Origin: Neurospora tetraspora
Taxonomy: Eukaryota; Ascomycota; Sordariomycetes; Sordariales; Sordariaceae
Direction: 5' to 3'
Length of the DNA stretch: 64,000 bases
Assembly: GCF_033439725.1 (NCBI RefSeq)
Contig: NW_026944384.1
Location: 2,728,001 to 2,792,000, forward strand
In this document: positions 23,447 to 34,013 of the stretch, one piece after another
Position numbering within the stretch: position 1 is the stretch's first letter
Layout of the letters: each line of letters starts with the position of its first letter
Made by a program: the position numbers and the translations under genes
Notes under the pieces: model-generated
Databases searched by the model: none
The model's input: only the letters and a program-made list of their open reading frames with translations
Told to the model about the DNA's origin: nothing

Positions 23447-25682
23447 TTACATCGCTTCAGAAGCTGATGTGGACGGGGACCCCAAATCGTGGGTCCGGGG
23501 CACGTCAGTCAACGGCGAGGAAAGATTGGAGGTGGCGTTGACTGCTGGGTTAGTATTGACGCTCGGGGGTGTGGAAGTGGAAGCAGCCCTCGAAGCAGAG
23601 GTATCGTGTGCTTCTGCTATCGAAGCAGCCTCTGACCCTGTGGCCATCTGTCGTCGATGGTTGGGGTCGGCACCGTACCACTCATACTCAAGTGTAGAGT
23701 TCCACATCTCGGAGGGCTCCCAATTGGAGCTATGGTCCTCGGGGGAACATGAACACCATGTGTACTCCCCAATTGAAGGATCAATATCGGAGCCATGGCC
23801 ATCGGCATCGGTGATGTTTTGGCCAATAAGGTCGGGATGACTCGGTGATTGTGTGGAGGATTCGGCTTCTTCCACTACTTCATCAGAGGAGTCAGTACAG
23901 ATCAATTCAAAAATCCGGTGACGATGGTGACTTACCTCTCCTTGGCGAGGGATATTCAACCTCACCCCACCTCATCTGACCCTCCTCTGACGAGGGATCA
24001 ATGTGACCCCACCTCGACGTCGCAGTCTCCCCTGCCATGTTCATAAGCTCCATCCTCCTCATCGTCTGAGTCTCCTGATGGCCGGAAGGGTCGAGATGCT
24101 GCTGGTGTTGCTGCTGATGTTGCTGCTGCTGGTGTTGCTGGTGGTACGGGGCCTGGCGCCGGAAATCGTGCAGAAGCCGGTCCCCGACCTGGGGGAGCTG
24201 GTCACCGAGTCGGCGCTCCTCCTCCTGGTACTCGAAAGGGTACCGGTGCTGGAGTTGGTCCTGGCCCTGTTCGTAGCGGTCGTTGTCGTCGTCGTCATCG
24301 TCATCGTCCTCGGGTGATACGTAGCCCATGTCCGATACGTTGTAGCCCCCGTCCTCGTGCTGGTGATGGTGGTGATGGCGGTGGTGGTGCTGGTGGCGGT
24401 GCCGGTCCTCGTCGGTGTCGTCATAGTCATCGTCAACCTCTTCGTTCTCCTGGTTGTCGAAGTCCTCGTCGTCGTCATCGTCATCGTCCTCGGGTGATAC
24501 GTGAACCATGTGCGATGCGTACCACATGTGGCCGTCGTTCTCGTGCCGGTCTTGGCGTACTCTCTCGGGAGTTTGGGTCTTGTTGTTCCGTCTGTTTTGT
24601 TCAGAGAGCGACAACGCCCCCAAAGCTGCCCGCGTAGCTTCCACGCACTGCTCCTTATGGCCCGGCGAAAACGGTCCAGGGGGCGTCGAGTTTTGTTCAA
24701 GTTGATATCGGCGTAAGCCTTCTTCTTGGGGACGGATTCCGGGCTTACCTCCTTGTTCGAGCCGGCCGGAGGACATACTCGCTTCACCGTGCTGGTCATG
24801 GCTAAGGTAGGACGCCTCTGTTGCCGATTTGGCGGTCAGGGGAGAAGTGTGACTATGTTGGCTGACGGCATCACGGTACCCAAGGAGTCGCATATTTCGC
24901 TCGCGCAAGAGAAGTTGTGCTTTTCTCATGCCTTCAAGAGCGGCGTAGGAGGTGGCCTCCCAGGCAGTAGCAGTAGTCGAGGTCGAGGCGGTAGCGGCGG
25001 GAGGGGCAGCGGCAGTAGCAGTAGAGGAGGAGGATGGGGAGCAGGCCTCATTATTCTCTCTCGGCGGATTGTCAGGATTGCCAGGCTTGCCAGAACTATC
25101 GTCTGCAAACCCAGACGCCATCGTAGCTTTCTCCTTCCTCATCCTCGCTCTACCAGCCTTAGTGTCAGGGCCCAGATAAGGCCGGCCGGCCTCCCAAGCT
25201 GCACACAAGCGGTCCTTGTTCTCCCGAATAAACAAGACATCCCATTCCACCTCGTCACGAACCCAGTACCACAAGTCCACGACAGTCTGCCTGTCTTCGT
25301 CGGTGCAGTTAGGATGTCCGAGAACCAAGCTCAACACGTGTCTGATACGGGCCATCCACTCGCCCAGATCGGCGGTGATGAAAGGATCGAAGTCCCGGCA
25401 GGCGGCCGAGGGGACCCGAAACACGGTCCTCGGTTGGGGAGCATCTTGGGTAGGAGTGTGAGCAGAGGGGTCAGAGGCGGTAGAGGCGGTAGAGGCGGTA
25501 GATGCGGTAGAGGCGGCAGAGGCGGCAGAGGCTTCGGTCTGGTCTTGGATGCTGGAACTGAAGATTCCTGCCACCAAATCCATCCTCTGGAGGTTTGGGG
25601 GCAGGTTCTCTATTCCCCCCACCGCGCGTGCGAGGAGCTCATGAGCCCTGTAGATTGGATGCTCGTCCAAACGAAAGAGCAT
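23447..25682 (-). CDS. His/Asp/Gln-rich low-complexity protein, unknown function
   Basis: Two exons, 23936-25682 and 23447-23874, joined through a GTAAGT donor and TAG acceptor, give 724 aa. The start MLFRLDEHPIYRAHELLARAV is chosen over an upstream in-frame ATG (25814) because the extra 44 residues look like leader sequence. Residues about 85-185 are globular (FRVPSAACRDFDPF, LGEWMARIRHVLSLVLGHPNC, VVDLWYWVRDEVEWD). The rest is disordered: a 9-bp DNA repeat encodes an ASTASTAST run, followed by two copies of VSPEDDDDDDD, a His run, a Gln/His run and an acidic Ser/Thr-rich tail. A GTAAGA directly overlaps the stop region, so the 3' end may be spliced further. No domain family is recognised. 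Polyampholyte tracts suggest a metal-binding or condensate-forming protein, but this is inference only. Confidence 0.6.
25472..25532. repeat. 9-bp coding minisatellite
   Basis: About seven copies of AGAGGCGGT or close variants on the plus strand. In the minus-strand gene they encode the ASTASTAST run. Copy number is likely to vary between strains. Confidence 0.8.
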
Positions 25683-26877
25683 TCTCGTGGATAGGCGGTA
25701 AGATGGTGGAAAAGGAGGGATGTTTGACGAGACCACAGCACAATCATGGTGGCTTGGGGGGCTGGTAAAAGAAGAAGGAAAAGCAAGAAAACCCGGACGG
25801 GAACAGAAGATCAAGAAGTACCCCTCTATTTATACCTATGCAAAGCACTCAGTCGATCATACAACATAATGGATCCGGCCTCGATCGCACTCTCACAATC
25901 CCCCGAACATCACCTGCCTCAATAAAATATCCGCGGTTTTGCAAAGAGACCAAAGCTCGACTTTAATTGTCATGAACTTTTTCAAGTGATACAGCTATTG
26001 CAGCATTATCCAGGACACCTTTTCACTCACTGGACCTTCCTCCGTCAGATACCGGGAAAGAGCCATCTTATTTGTTGCCAACTGCTGTTTTCGTTCTTGG
26101 TGGCAGAGAAAAGGAAAGAATTTAAAGTCCATTTTTTGTAGCCGTCGGTGTGTGGTGGTGGCATTTATGTTTGGCCGTTGATGCAACACTTGTTGTTAAG
26201 ATAGTCTGCAGGTTTTGTGAGCATGAGGGCGGCATATAGATGCGCTTCAAACCGGAGAAAATTGATATTGCAAGAGGAAACTTGATGATGCAGGATCGTT
26301 GGGGTCTCTATGCAGCTCAGCCCTGCCCTCTTCTTGAACCACAGTATAGACTCGGGAAACCCGGAATCCCGGTCGTGCGGAACATGCAGGGTTAAAGCTC
26401 TGCCAGTTGCGTTCGGCGGCATGCACATAGTTGTCGGACACTTCCGAACTTCATGACTGTCTCCCCCGAGTTTGAGGTCGCGCCACGGTGTTTTCCAGCT
26501 GAAGCTCTCCGAGTGTCCACAGTCCGATACCTTCGAGTCCCCGACTGCCTCCGACTGCCCCATTTCAAGCGGTCGTTGGCATATGCATATGTGGTGCGGC
26601 CAACTTGCAGCAACTCCTCTCCCATTTACCTATTAAAACATGCTTCACCGCAGACCTCTACATTTCGGCTGCAGCTCCCTCTCGTGAAGGGTCGTCATCG
26701 AACTACTACGCCATAAGTACATTACTTTCGTAAAACATGCTTCCTGCCACGTTCCACCTTCCAAATCACGCTACAAAAACCTGGAACTCTCCTCCTCTCT
26801 CGTCTTACTCATCCTCTCTCACCAACTACCTCTCTCCTCCTTTCTCTCCTCCTTTCTCTCCCATCCTTTCTCATCAT
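25683..26877. other. Intergenic region upstream of the His-rich gene
   Basis: About 1.2 kb. It holds the leader and promoter of the 23447-25682 gene and the 3' side of the giant minus-strand gene. A TATA-like stretch TATTTATACC occurs near 25828-25837. Pyrimidine-rich CTCTCCTCC tracts at 26780-26870 sit next to the stop of the giant gene. No gene is supported. Confidence 0.5.
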
Positions 26878-29800
26878 TCACCAAGCAGTCGCCCTCTCCC
26901 ACTCCTTCTTATACCTCATTCCAACCTCATCATCCTCCCACCCCTCCACCACCTTTCCCACCTTCTCCCCCTGATTCACCTTCTGTCTCAACAGCTTCGC
27001 ATCAACCATCCTTCCCGTGGCGCTCGCAAACTTGGCTTGCAGCTCAAACCACTTCTCCTTCGAAGCCGAAGAACGATCGTACTGCTCGCTCAGCGCGATC
27101 AGCACCCAGCAGTCTCTCAAGGTAAAGTCGCGGTCGGGCTTGGGTTGGAGAAGGGGCTGGCGAGAGGATATGGCGCTGAAGACTACTTGTTTGTATAGGG
27201 ACTGGAGGTCTTCCTCGGAGAGGGTTTTGCACTGCGCGCTGCGTTGACCGGGTTGGTACGATGACGGGCCGGGTGCGCGTGGCGCGGTGGTGGTGATGGC
27301 ATTTTTGGCGTTCCAGGGCGCATCGTGGGAAGGGTATTGATCGTGAGGAGGGTGGTTGTATAACGGGAGGATAGTCGTGTGGGCTGAGGTGTTGGGCAAG
27401 TAACCAGGTGGGTGAGGAGTGGTGTTCGAGTAAGGGGTGGAAGGGTAGCGACCAGGAGGGCATGGGGTGACGGGAGGAACTGGCACACGATGGTCCACGA
27501 CGGGAGGGAAGCCAGAGAGGCCGATGGGTGCTACATCTCTATTGTAGCCGGGTAAGTCTGTGACTGTGTGAATGTTGAGGGCGTTCTGGTCATCTCCCTT
27601 CGAAGCTTTGTGCTCGGCCGGTTGTTTGCCGTTCCAGGGACCGGTACAGTCCGCGCCCCACGCGGGAGGTTCCCAGGTGGGAGGGGCTCTAGGCAAGTTA
27701 CCTGTAGAGAAGCTTTTCTCATTTCTGCCAGGTACCTTGTTGCTTTTCTTCGAATTTCCTCCAGCCGGGGCGGCGTTCCAGTCTCCGTTGTTGCTGGGTG
27801 GCTTTCCGTGATTCGAACCTCTCGCGGAGCCTACGTTGCTGGGAGGCTTGTTGTTGTCCTTGCCTTGGTTTGAACCTCCGCCCCAACCACTGTTGCTCGG
27901 CGGCTTAGTACAATCTGCCTTCCAGCCAGTGCCGCCGAGTCCAGGAGTCCAATCTCCGTTATTGCTGGGCGGCTTGTTGCCGGGAGGTTTGTTGCTAGGA
28001 GGCTTACCGTTCCTTGTGTTGCCTCCAGTCCAGTCATTGTTCTCAGCGGGTTCGAAGCTTGGGGTAGAGACTCGGTCCGCGCCACCGCCCCAACCAGTTC
28101 CGTTTCCAGCAGCGGCATCAGGACCGGAGTTCCAACCGTATTGCTCTCCGGATGGCTGGCTGTTGTTGAAGTTGCCAGGTGAGTTACGGCCCGCATTGCT
28201 GCCCGGCTTTCCGTTGTTGCTGGGAGGCTTCTTCCACATATCATAACCTTTGTCCGGCTCTTCATCGACGCGAGTTAATCCCTGCTTCCAATCTTTGGCA
28301 GAAGCAGACCTGGCGGCGGGGCTTCGACCTCTGGTGTTGTCGGGCATATTCTCACGTCGGCGGGAAACTGTGACCGGAGTGGCAGGCCAGCCGCCGTCGG
28401 GCGTGCCCCAACGTCCTTGTTCTTTGAGTGGACTGATCGATCCCTTCCAGGTCTCCACTCGCTCGGCCACGTCCTTCCGTTCGCTCTCTGTGGGTGAACC
28501 GTAAATCCAACCATCGGGACTGCCGGGGGGCGCATTGTTGTTGCTGGGGGGTTTGTTGCCCTGAGGCGGAACAAAATCTTTGGGAACCCAGCCCGAGTTG
28601 CTGGGCAGTTTGTAATCCGGGTTCGGAGCAACACTCCATACCTCGCCGGGGCTTGGACCGGATTTCCAACCTGTGCCGTTGTCGGGCTGTTTGTTGCTTC
28701 TGGTCGAACCCGCAGCTGAAGGGGGCCCCCAATTATTGTCGCTGCCACCTGTGTTCCAACCCATGCCATCCTCGGGTTGCTTGTTCTGGTTCAACCTGTT
28801 AGCGCTGTTTTGTAGTTTCAAAGCAAAAACTTCCGCATCTAAGCGCTGCAGCTTTTCTTCACTGACTCGTTCTTTTAGAGCTTTAATCTCCTGGTCCCTA
28901 ATACTCAGCTCTTTTTCCATAGACTTAGCCTTCGGGTCGCCCTGTTGAGAGCCGCTCCCACGGTTTGAACCACTGTTGCTAGGCGGCTTGGTATTGTTGT
29001 TGTTCCCCTGATGCGAACCTGAGCCCCAACCTCCATTGTTGCTAGGTGGCTTGTCGCCCTGATCCGAACCTCCGTTATTCCAACCGCCGCTGTTGCTGGG
29101 AGGCTTGTTGCCTTGGTTAGAACCTCCGTCCCAGTCGCCGTTGTTGCTGGGTGGTTTGTTGCCACTGTTGGAACCTGAACCCCAACCTCCATTGTTGCTG
29201 GGAGGCCTACCGTGATTTGAGCCTCTAGCAGAGCCTGCGTTGGAAGGAGGCTTGGTGTAGTTGTTGCCCTGATTCGAACCCGAAGCCCAACCGCCGTTAT
29301 TGTCTTGAGTTGGACCTGCGTTACCCCAATCGCCGTTGTTGCTAGGAGGCTTGTTCCAACCGCCGCTGTTGCTAGGAGGCTTGGTATTGTTGTTGTTGTT
29401 GTTACCCTGATTCGAACCCGAACCCCAACCGCCGTTGTTGTCTTGAGTTGGACCTGCTTTACCCCAGTCACCGTTGTTGCTAGGCGGTTTGTTGCCTTGA
29501 TTAGATCCTCCGCCCCAACCACTGTTGCTAGGAGGCTTGTTGTTGCTGCCGCCGTGATTCGAACCACCGTTATTCCAACCGCCGTTGTTGCTAGGAGGCT
29601 TGGTATTGGTGTTGTTCCCCTGATTCGAACCTGAACCCCGATCACCGTTGTTGCTGGGCGGTTTGTTGCTGGGCGGCCTGTTGCCTTGGTTCGAGCCTCC
29701 GTTGTTCCAACCGCCGCTGTTACTGGGTGGCTTATTACCCTGATTCGAACCTGAGCCCCAACCGCCGTTATTGTCTTGAGTTGGACCTACGCCACCCCAG

Positions 29801-32340
29801 TCGCCGTTGTTGCTAGGCGGCTTGTTGCCTTGAGTTGGACCTACGTTACCCCAGTCGCCGTTATTGCTGGGCGGTTTGTTGCTGGGTGGTTTGTTACCTT
29901 GGTTTGAACCACCGTTATTCCCACCGCTGTTACTAGGAGGCTTATTACCCTGGTTCGAACCTCCGCCCCAACCGTTGTTGCCACTGTTGCTAGGCGGCCT
30001 GTTTCCCTGGTTGGAGCCTCCTCCCCGACCATTGTTGCTAGGAGGCTTGTTGCTAGGCGGCTTGCCTTGGTTTGAACCCTTCTTGGAGCCTGCGTTGCTG
30101 GGCGGCTTGTCGCCTCCTGTGCAGTCGGCATTCCAACAATCACCAGGTCCCGGACCGACATTACCACCTCCGTTGTTGTCCTGATCTCCGCCACCCCAAC
30201 CCGCATCACCAAAGCCGTTGTTATTGTCGTTGTTGGTGTCGTTGTTGTTAGTGTCGTTGTTGTTATTGTTGGTGGCTTGATCTCCACCTCCGGTACAGTC
30301 TGCACCCCAGGCAGGAGTATCAAATCCAGGTCCAACATCTCCACCGCCCTTGTTATTGTTCTGATTACCGCTTCCCCAGGCACCATCGCCGCCACCGCCG
30401 TTGTTGTTGTCATTGTTGTTGTTGTTCTGATCACCACCTCCACCGCAGCTATCACCATTGTTGTCGTTGTTATTGCTGTCATCTTGATCAGCGCCAAAGC
30501 CAGGAAAATCACCAAAGCCACCAAAGCCGCTGGTCTCCTCCGCGGCAGCGGTCTGGCTGGAACTGGCATCGTTCTTATCGTTGTTCTTGTTCTCCTTGTT
30601 CTGTGCCTTCTGAGCCTTCTTGTTGTTGTTGTGATTGCCCTTATTGACCTGAACAACACCTTTGCCAACGAGTTCCTGGTGCCGCTTTTTGACCTCGTTC
30701 TTGTTTCGACCGGTGGCGTTGCCAATACTAGCCCAGGATTGACCCCCTTCCTTCATGCCGAGAATTATTGCATCTAGGGAAGGTGTCCAGCCGTCATTGG
30801 CTTTACCCACTGGGGTTGCTTTGGGCTTTTCGGCGACAGTAGTCTCCGCGTCCGTGGTTTCGGCTTCGGTCGTCGCGGCTTCAGTAGTTTCAGCTTCGGT
30901 CTGGGTTGCATCCTCGGTAGTAACGGCATCGGTTGTCTCTGCGGGGTCAGAGGATTCGACTTCGACCTTTTTCTTAGCCTTGGTCTTTCCCTTGTCGATC
31001 GCCTTGGTTTTGATCTTACCCTTGCCCTTATGGGCTTTTGAAGGCATGGGCTCCGCATCCGTTGTTGCGTCGTCAGTAATCTCAGCTTCGTCGGTAGTCT
31101 CGAATGTAACCTTCTTAGTCTTCGCTTTGCCGCTGGCCTTGATTTGGACTTCAGATTTCTTCCCCTTCGTGGAGGAACGTGACTTGACGTGCGTTGTGTC
31201 AGCTTCATCTGATGATTCGACTGTGACGATATTCCTTTTGCCCTTTCTCGTGGTCTCGGTGACGGTAACACGGTTCTTGTTCTTGACTTTCTTCGGGGGA
31301 GACGACTCAGCATCCGTCATCGACTCATCAGATGAGATTTCCCCTTCGCTTGAAGCCTCCACCACGACTTTGCGCTTGCCTTTTCTGTCCCGTTTCTCGA
31401 CCTTGACCTTGGAACTTCCTGCTTTCTTCGATGAAGCGCTCGGCTTCTTCTTCGATTTGGGTTTGGAACGTAGCTCGATATCTGTCGATTCAATATCTGA
31501 TGACTCGGAATCGGCTGTGGCGTCATCTGCTGTCTCCTCATCAGAAGAATTGGCTTGGATCTTCTTCGTCTTGCGTCTCTCTCTGGTCTTGCTCCGATGA
31601 TCGATCTTCTTCGTCTTCGTTGGGCGGAGTGACTCGACATCCGATGACGACTCATCTGTTGCATCCGCAGTTGTGACTTCAACTTCCCGAGTGCCTTTCT
31701 TGGATGAACACTTGGTTTTGATTCGAATTTCAGATGCTTTCCTGGAGGAAGACGATGACTTCTTTGGCAGTGATTTTGATTTGCTGTGAGGGGGAGAGTC
31801 GTAGCCAGCTTCGTATTCTTCCGAATCGCTGTGTTCATAACTGATGGCCTTTTTCGGAACAGCCTTCGAGCTTTCGCCATTCTTCCTCTGATTCAAGATC
31901 GTTTCGAGCCAGCCAGTTGGGACGTCTTCGGGCGTGTTGAACACCACAGGCGGAGGCCGAATAGTGAACTTCTCGACTCTCTCTTCCTCGTACGTGAGAA
32001 ATGGTCTTGAGGATACAACCGGTTGCGAAGAGCCTTCGGTTTGTCGTCGTTGTCTCGAGGTGTGCATCAGGGCTCCTTCGGATCCCGAAGTGCCAACCTC
32101 CAGATCGGAAGCAGCTGCACCATTATCCTTCTTCCTGGCGAGGACCAGCGATTGGTCCGACTTTTCAGACTTGCGATCGCGCTCAACTTTCAAATCGAGT
32201 ACCCGACGAGGCTTCTTGCCGAGAACTGCAGGGCCGCCAGCAAGCCAGCTAGTGAGGGAGACCGTGTAGTCACCATGCTTCAAGATGCTCGCAGGTGACC
32301 GGTCAACCTCCTTGCCTTTCTTCCGTCCAGACGGAGCCAT
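26878..32340 (-). CDS. Giant repeat-rich SANT/Myb-like protein (1,820 aa)
   Basis: One uninterrupted frame of 1,820 codons. The N-terminus (1-170) is basic with an aromatic patch (SRPFLTYEEERVEKFTIRPP). Residues about 170-510 are Lys/Ser/Glu-rich and repetitive, with SSDEAE-type acidic clusters and KKGKRK-type nuclear signals. A Myb/SANT-like segment at about 512-560 (DGWTPSLDAIILGMKEGG, SWASIGNATGRNKNEVKKRH) suggests DNA or chromatin contact. Residues about 600-740 are Asn/Gly/Asp-rich. About 741-1127 is an array of NKPPSNNGDWG-type repeats, which recur at about 1255-1525. A coiled coil sits at about 1140-1185. The C-terminal 110 residues look folded (LSEEDLQSLYKQVVF, CWVLIALSEQYD, KLLRQKVNQGEKV). 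Probably nuclear and largely disordered. I recognise no named family. The long open frame and composition support a real gene. Confidence 0.75.
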   Translation of the reverse strand: MAPSGRKKGKEVDRSPASILKHGDYTVSLTSWLAGGPAVLGKKPRRVLDLKVERDRKSEKSDQSLVLARKKDNGAAASDLEVGTSGSEGALMHTSRQRRQTEGSSQPVVSSRPFLTYEEERVEKFTIRPPPVVFNTPEDVPTGWLETILNQRKNGESSKAVPKKAISYEHSDSEEYEAGYDSPPHSKSKSLPKKSSSSSRKASEIRIKTKCSSKKGTREVEVTTADATDESSSDVESLRPTKTKKIDHRSKTRERRKTKKIQANSSDEETADDATADSESSDIESTDIELRSKPKSKKKPSASSKKAGSSKVKVEKRDRKGKRKVVVEASSEGEISSDESMTDAESSPPKKVKNKNRVTVTETTRKGKRNIVTVESSDEADTTHVKSRSSTKGKKSEVQIKASGKAKTKKVTFETTDEAEITDDATTDAEPMPSKAHKGKGKIKTKAIDKGKTKAKKKVEVESSDPAETTDAVTTEDATQTEAETTEAATTEAETTDAETTVAEKPKATPVGKANDGWTPSLDAIILGMKEGGQSWASIGNATGRNKNEVKKRHQELVGKGVVQVNKGNHNNNKKAQKAQNKENKNNDKNDASSSQTAAAEETSGFGGFGDFPGFGADQDDSNNNDNNGDSCGGGGDQNNNNNDNNNGGGGDGAWGSGNQNNNKGGGDVGPGFDTPAWGADCTGGGDQATNNNNNDTNNNDTNNDNNNGFGDAGWGGGDQDNNGGGNVGPGPGDCWNADCTGGDKPPSNAGSKKGSNQGKPPSNKPPSNNGRGGGSNQGNRPPSNSGNNGWGGGSNQGNKPPSNSGGNNGGSNQGNKPPSNKPPSNNGDWGNVGPTQGNKPPSNNGDWGGVGPTQDNNGGWGSGSNQGNKPPSNSGGWNNGGSNQGNRPPSNKPPSNNGDRGSGSNQGNNTNTKPPSNNGGWNNGGSNHGGSNNKPPSNSGWGGGSNQGNKPPSNNGDWGKAGPTQDNNGGWGSGSNQGNNNNNNTKPPSNSGGWNKPPSNNGDWGNAGPTQDNNGGWASGSNQGNNYTKPPSNAGSARGSNHGRPPSNNGGWGSGSNSGNKPPSNNGDWDGGSNQGNKPPSNSGGWNNGGSDQGDKPPSNNGGWGSGSHQGNNNNTKPPSNSGSNRGSGSQQGDPKAKSMEKELSIRDQEIKALKERVSEEKLQRLDAEVFALKLQNSANRLNQNKQPEDGMGWNTGGSDNNWGPPSAAGSTRSNKQPDNGTGWKSGPSPGEVWSVAPNPDYKLPSNSGWVPKDFVPPQGNKPPSNNNAPPGSPDGWIYGSPTESERKDVAERVETWKGSISPLKEQGRWGTPDGGWPATPVTVSRRRENMPDNTRGRSPAARSASAKDWKQGLTRVDEEPDKGYDMWKKPPSNNGKPGSNAGRNSPGNFNNSQPSGEQYGWNSGPDAAAGNGTGWGGGADRVSTPSFEPAENNDWTGGNTRNGKPPSNKPPGNKPPSNNGDWTPGLGGTGWKADCTKPPSNSGWGGGSNQGKDNNKPPSNVGSARGSNHGKPPSNNGDWNAAPAGGNSKKSNKVPGRNEKSFSTGNLPRAPPTWEPPAWGADCTGPWNGKQPAEHKASKGDDQNALNIHTVTDLPGYNRDVAPIGLSGFPPVVDHRVPVPPVTPCPPGRYPSTPYSNTTPHPPGYLPNTSAHTTILPLYNHPPHDQYPSHDAPWNAKNAITTTAPRAPGPSSYQPGQRSAQCKTLSEEDLQSLYKQVVFSAISSRQPLLQPKPDRDFTLRDCWVLIALSEQYDRSSASKEKWFELQAKFASATGRMVDAKLLRQKVNQGEKVGKVVEGWEDDEVGMRYKKEWERATAW
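27780..30120. repeat. Degenerate coding minisatellite encoding KPPSNN units
   Basis: Dozens of copies of a unit whose plus strand reads like CCGTTGTTGCTRGGCGGYTTG. On the minus strand this encodes CAARCCGCC..AACAACGG, that is (N)KPPSN(N)G. Units are spaced by linkers such as GNAGPTQDNNGGW or SNQGN and form higher-order repeats of about 35-45 codons. The densest part is 28960-30120, with scattered copies to about 27780. Confidence 0.85.
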
Positions 32341-33324
32341 CTTGGAGAATATGAGGAAAGCTTGTGAGTGTCGCTAGACTTGATTGCAAGGTGATAGAAG
32401 ATGGTTTCGAGAGTAGAGAAAACTGAGCACTTGTCAGCGATGATGAGAAGTAGGAAAAACAGATTGATGTACCAGACTTGTGATGTTTTGTGGTGTTTTG
32501 ATCGAAAGTGATTTGACACGATTTTTGGTTGATGGTTTGAGTGCAGTTTCGAGAAGGAGGGGTAATGAACGGTGGAAAATCAGAAATGCCAGACAACCTA
32601 AAATGCTGCGTGGGTGAAAGTCTTCCCAGGTCGCAAGATCGGGTGCCAGTTTGTTTAGGAAGCGCGTCTTTGAACTGCCTGCAGTCCTGATGTACGCCCG
32701 CTTGGTGGCAAATGCTGGAAGGTGAAGGATGGAAATGAATGGCAGGTGAACGTTCAAAGGTCGCCAGCTTGCAAGTTCGCAGGTTGCCATGGAAACAGGA
32801 GTTAACCGGTGCCGTCCTCACCCCGTCCCCAACCCGGACCGCTTTCGTCCCATGGACAAACCACTGGTCAAGATATCCGACCCCACGCACAAGGCAAGAA
32901 AGATAAAGCCAAAGGAACGACGAGAAGACATTGTTCAACCATGGTACTTTCCATGTTCAACGAGATGTATCGAGACATAATGCGTCTGAAGAGAAAAAAG
33001 GATGTGGTTGTTATAAGGCTGCACACGCAAACCGTGGGATGACGTTGGGAAAGGTGTAAGCCGCATTCCGGATTCCGAACGAGGGTCTCCCGTGCTCTTT
33101 ATCTCTGCTGACTCATCTGGTGTGGCCCCCAATGTCCCCTGGAAGATATCCACTCACATGAAAAGGGAGACCCTGAAAGGATCATCATTCAGTGCTACTC
33201 ATGTTCCTTGTGTCTTTGCCTCTTGTCGGTTCTCGCTTATTTTGATTCTTTCTCCTGTCATCATCATACGTTAGTGTCAACATTATACACACAGTTTTTT
33301 TTTTGAACGCAAGACTCACTCACC
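32341..33324. other. Divergent promoter region
   Basis: About 1 kb between the start of the giant minus-strand gene and the start of the DUF4202 gene. Open frames here are short and overlap on both strands. A short T run at 33295-33303 lies just before the DUF4202 start. It probably contains both promoters; no specific operator is recognised. Confidence 0.5.
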
Positions 33325-34013
33325 ATGGATGAAATCAACCCTCTTCCCGACAACTACCACCAAGCCCTCAAGCTCATCGATGAGGCGCACGCCCGGGATC
33401 CGAGATCGGCCGAGAGGGAGTCCGGTTCTGTGCCGTTTGAGCTCGATTATGCTCAGCACATGACAAGATGGTTGGCGTTGCGCGAACCTGGAGCATCGCC
33501 CGTTTTGCAGCTTGCATGCCGGGCTCAGCATTTCCGACGGTTCGTGTTCTATCAACTTTTCTTGTTTGCTGATATGTATAACTTCTTCTCACACATGCCA
33601 AAAACAGCTGGGAAATCCCGCGAAGCAGCTACCCCATGACTCGGCCCGGATATCTCACCTGGCGCGCCAAGCTCAAGTCCCAAGCGGCAAAGCAGGTGGC
33701 CGAGCTGCTCGCCGACGCTTCCATCCAGCCTCCGCTGAGCCAGGAGGAGATCGACAGGGTGGCCGCCCTGGTAAGGAAGGAGGATCTCAAGACCGATAGC
33801 GACACTCAGGTACTTGAGGACGTCGCCTGCCTGGTATTCCTGGACGAGCAGTTCGACGACTTTGAGAAGCGGCCGGATATCGACGAGGAAAAGATGGTGG
33901 GCATTTTGAGGAAGACATGGGGCAAGATGAGTCCGTCTGGTCATGCACTGGCGCTCCAGATGCACTTGAGCGAACGGGCTAAGATCCTGATCGAAAAGGC
34001 TTTGGGTGTTTAG
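33325..34013 (+). CDS. DUF4202 family protein
   Basis: Exons 33325-33539 and 33608-34013 (68-nt intron, ACAG acceptor) give 206 aa, the normal size for the family. The pattern NYHQALKLIDEAHARDP, then FELDYAQHMTRWL, then LQLACRAQHFRRWEIPRSSYPMTRPGYLTWR is the DUF4202 hallmark. The AQHxxRWxxPR box is rebuilt exactly by the splice (R completed across the junction). It continues with VLEDVACLVFLDEQFDDF and ILRKTWGKMSPSGHALAL. The conserved His, Asp and Arg residues and the all-helical build resemble HD-domain-like metal enzymes, but no reaction is established. No signal peptide is seen, so it is probably cytosolic. The family call is confident; function is unknown. Confidence 0.9.

Noticed and set aside
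24059-24799. 246-codon Thr/Arg-rich minus-strand frame
   Set aside because: Shifted-frame shadow of the Asp/His/Gln-rich exon at 23936-25682.
28905-30725. Long minus- and plus-strand frames (246-294 codons) within the giant repeat protein
   Set aside because: They are alternative-frame readings of the short-period repeat array, rich in Thr/Ala or Val/Leu, and are explained by the repeats.
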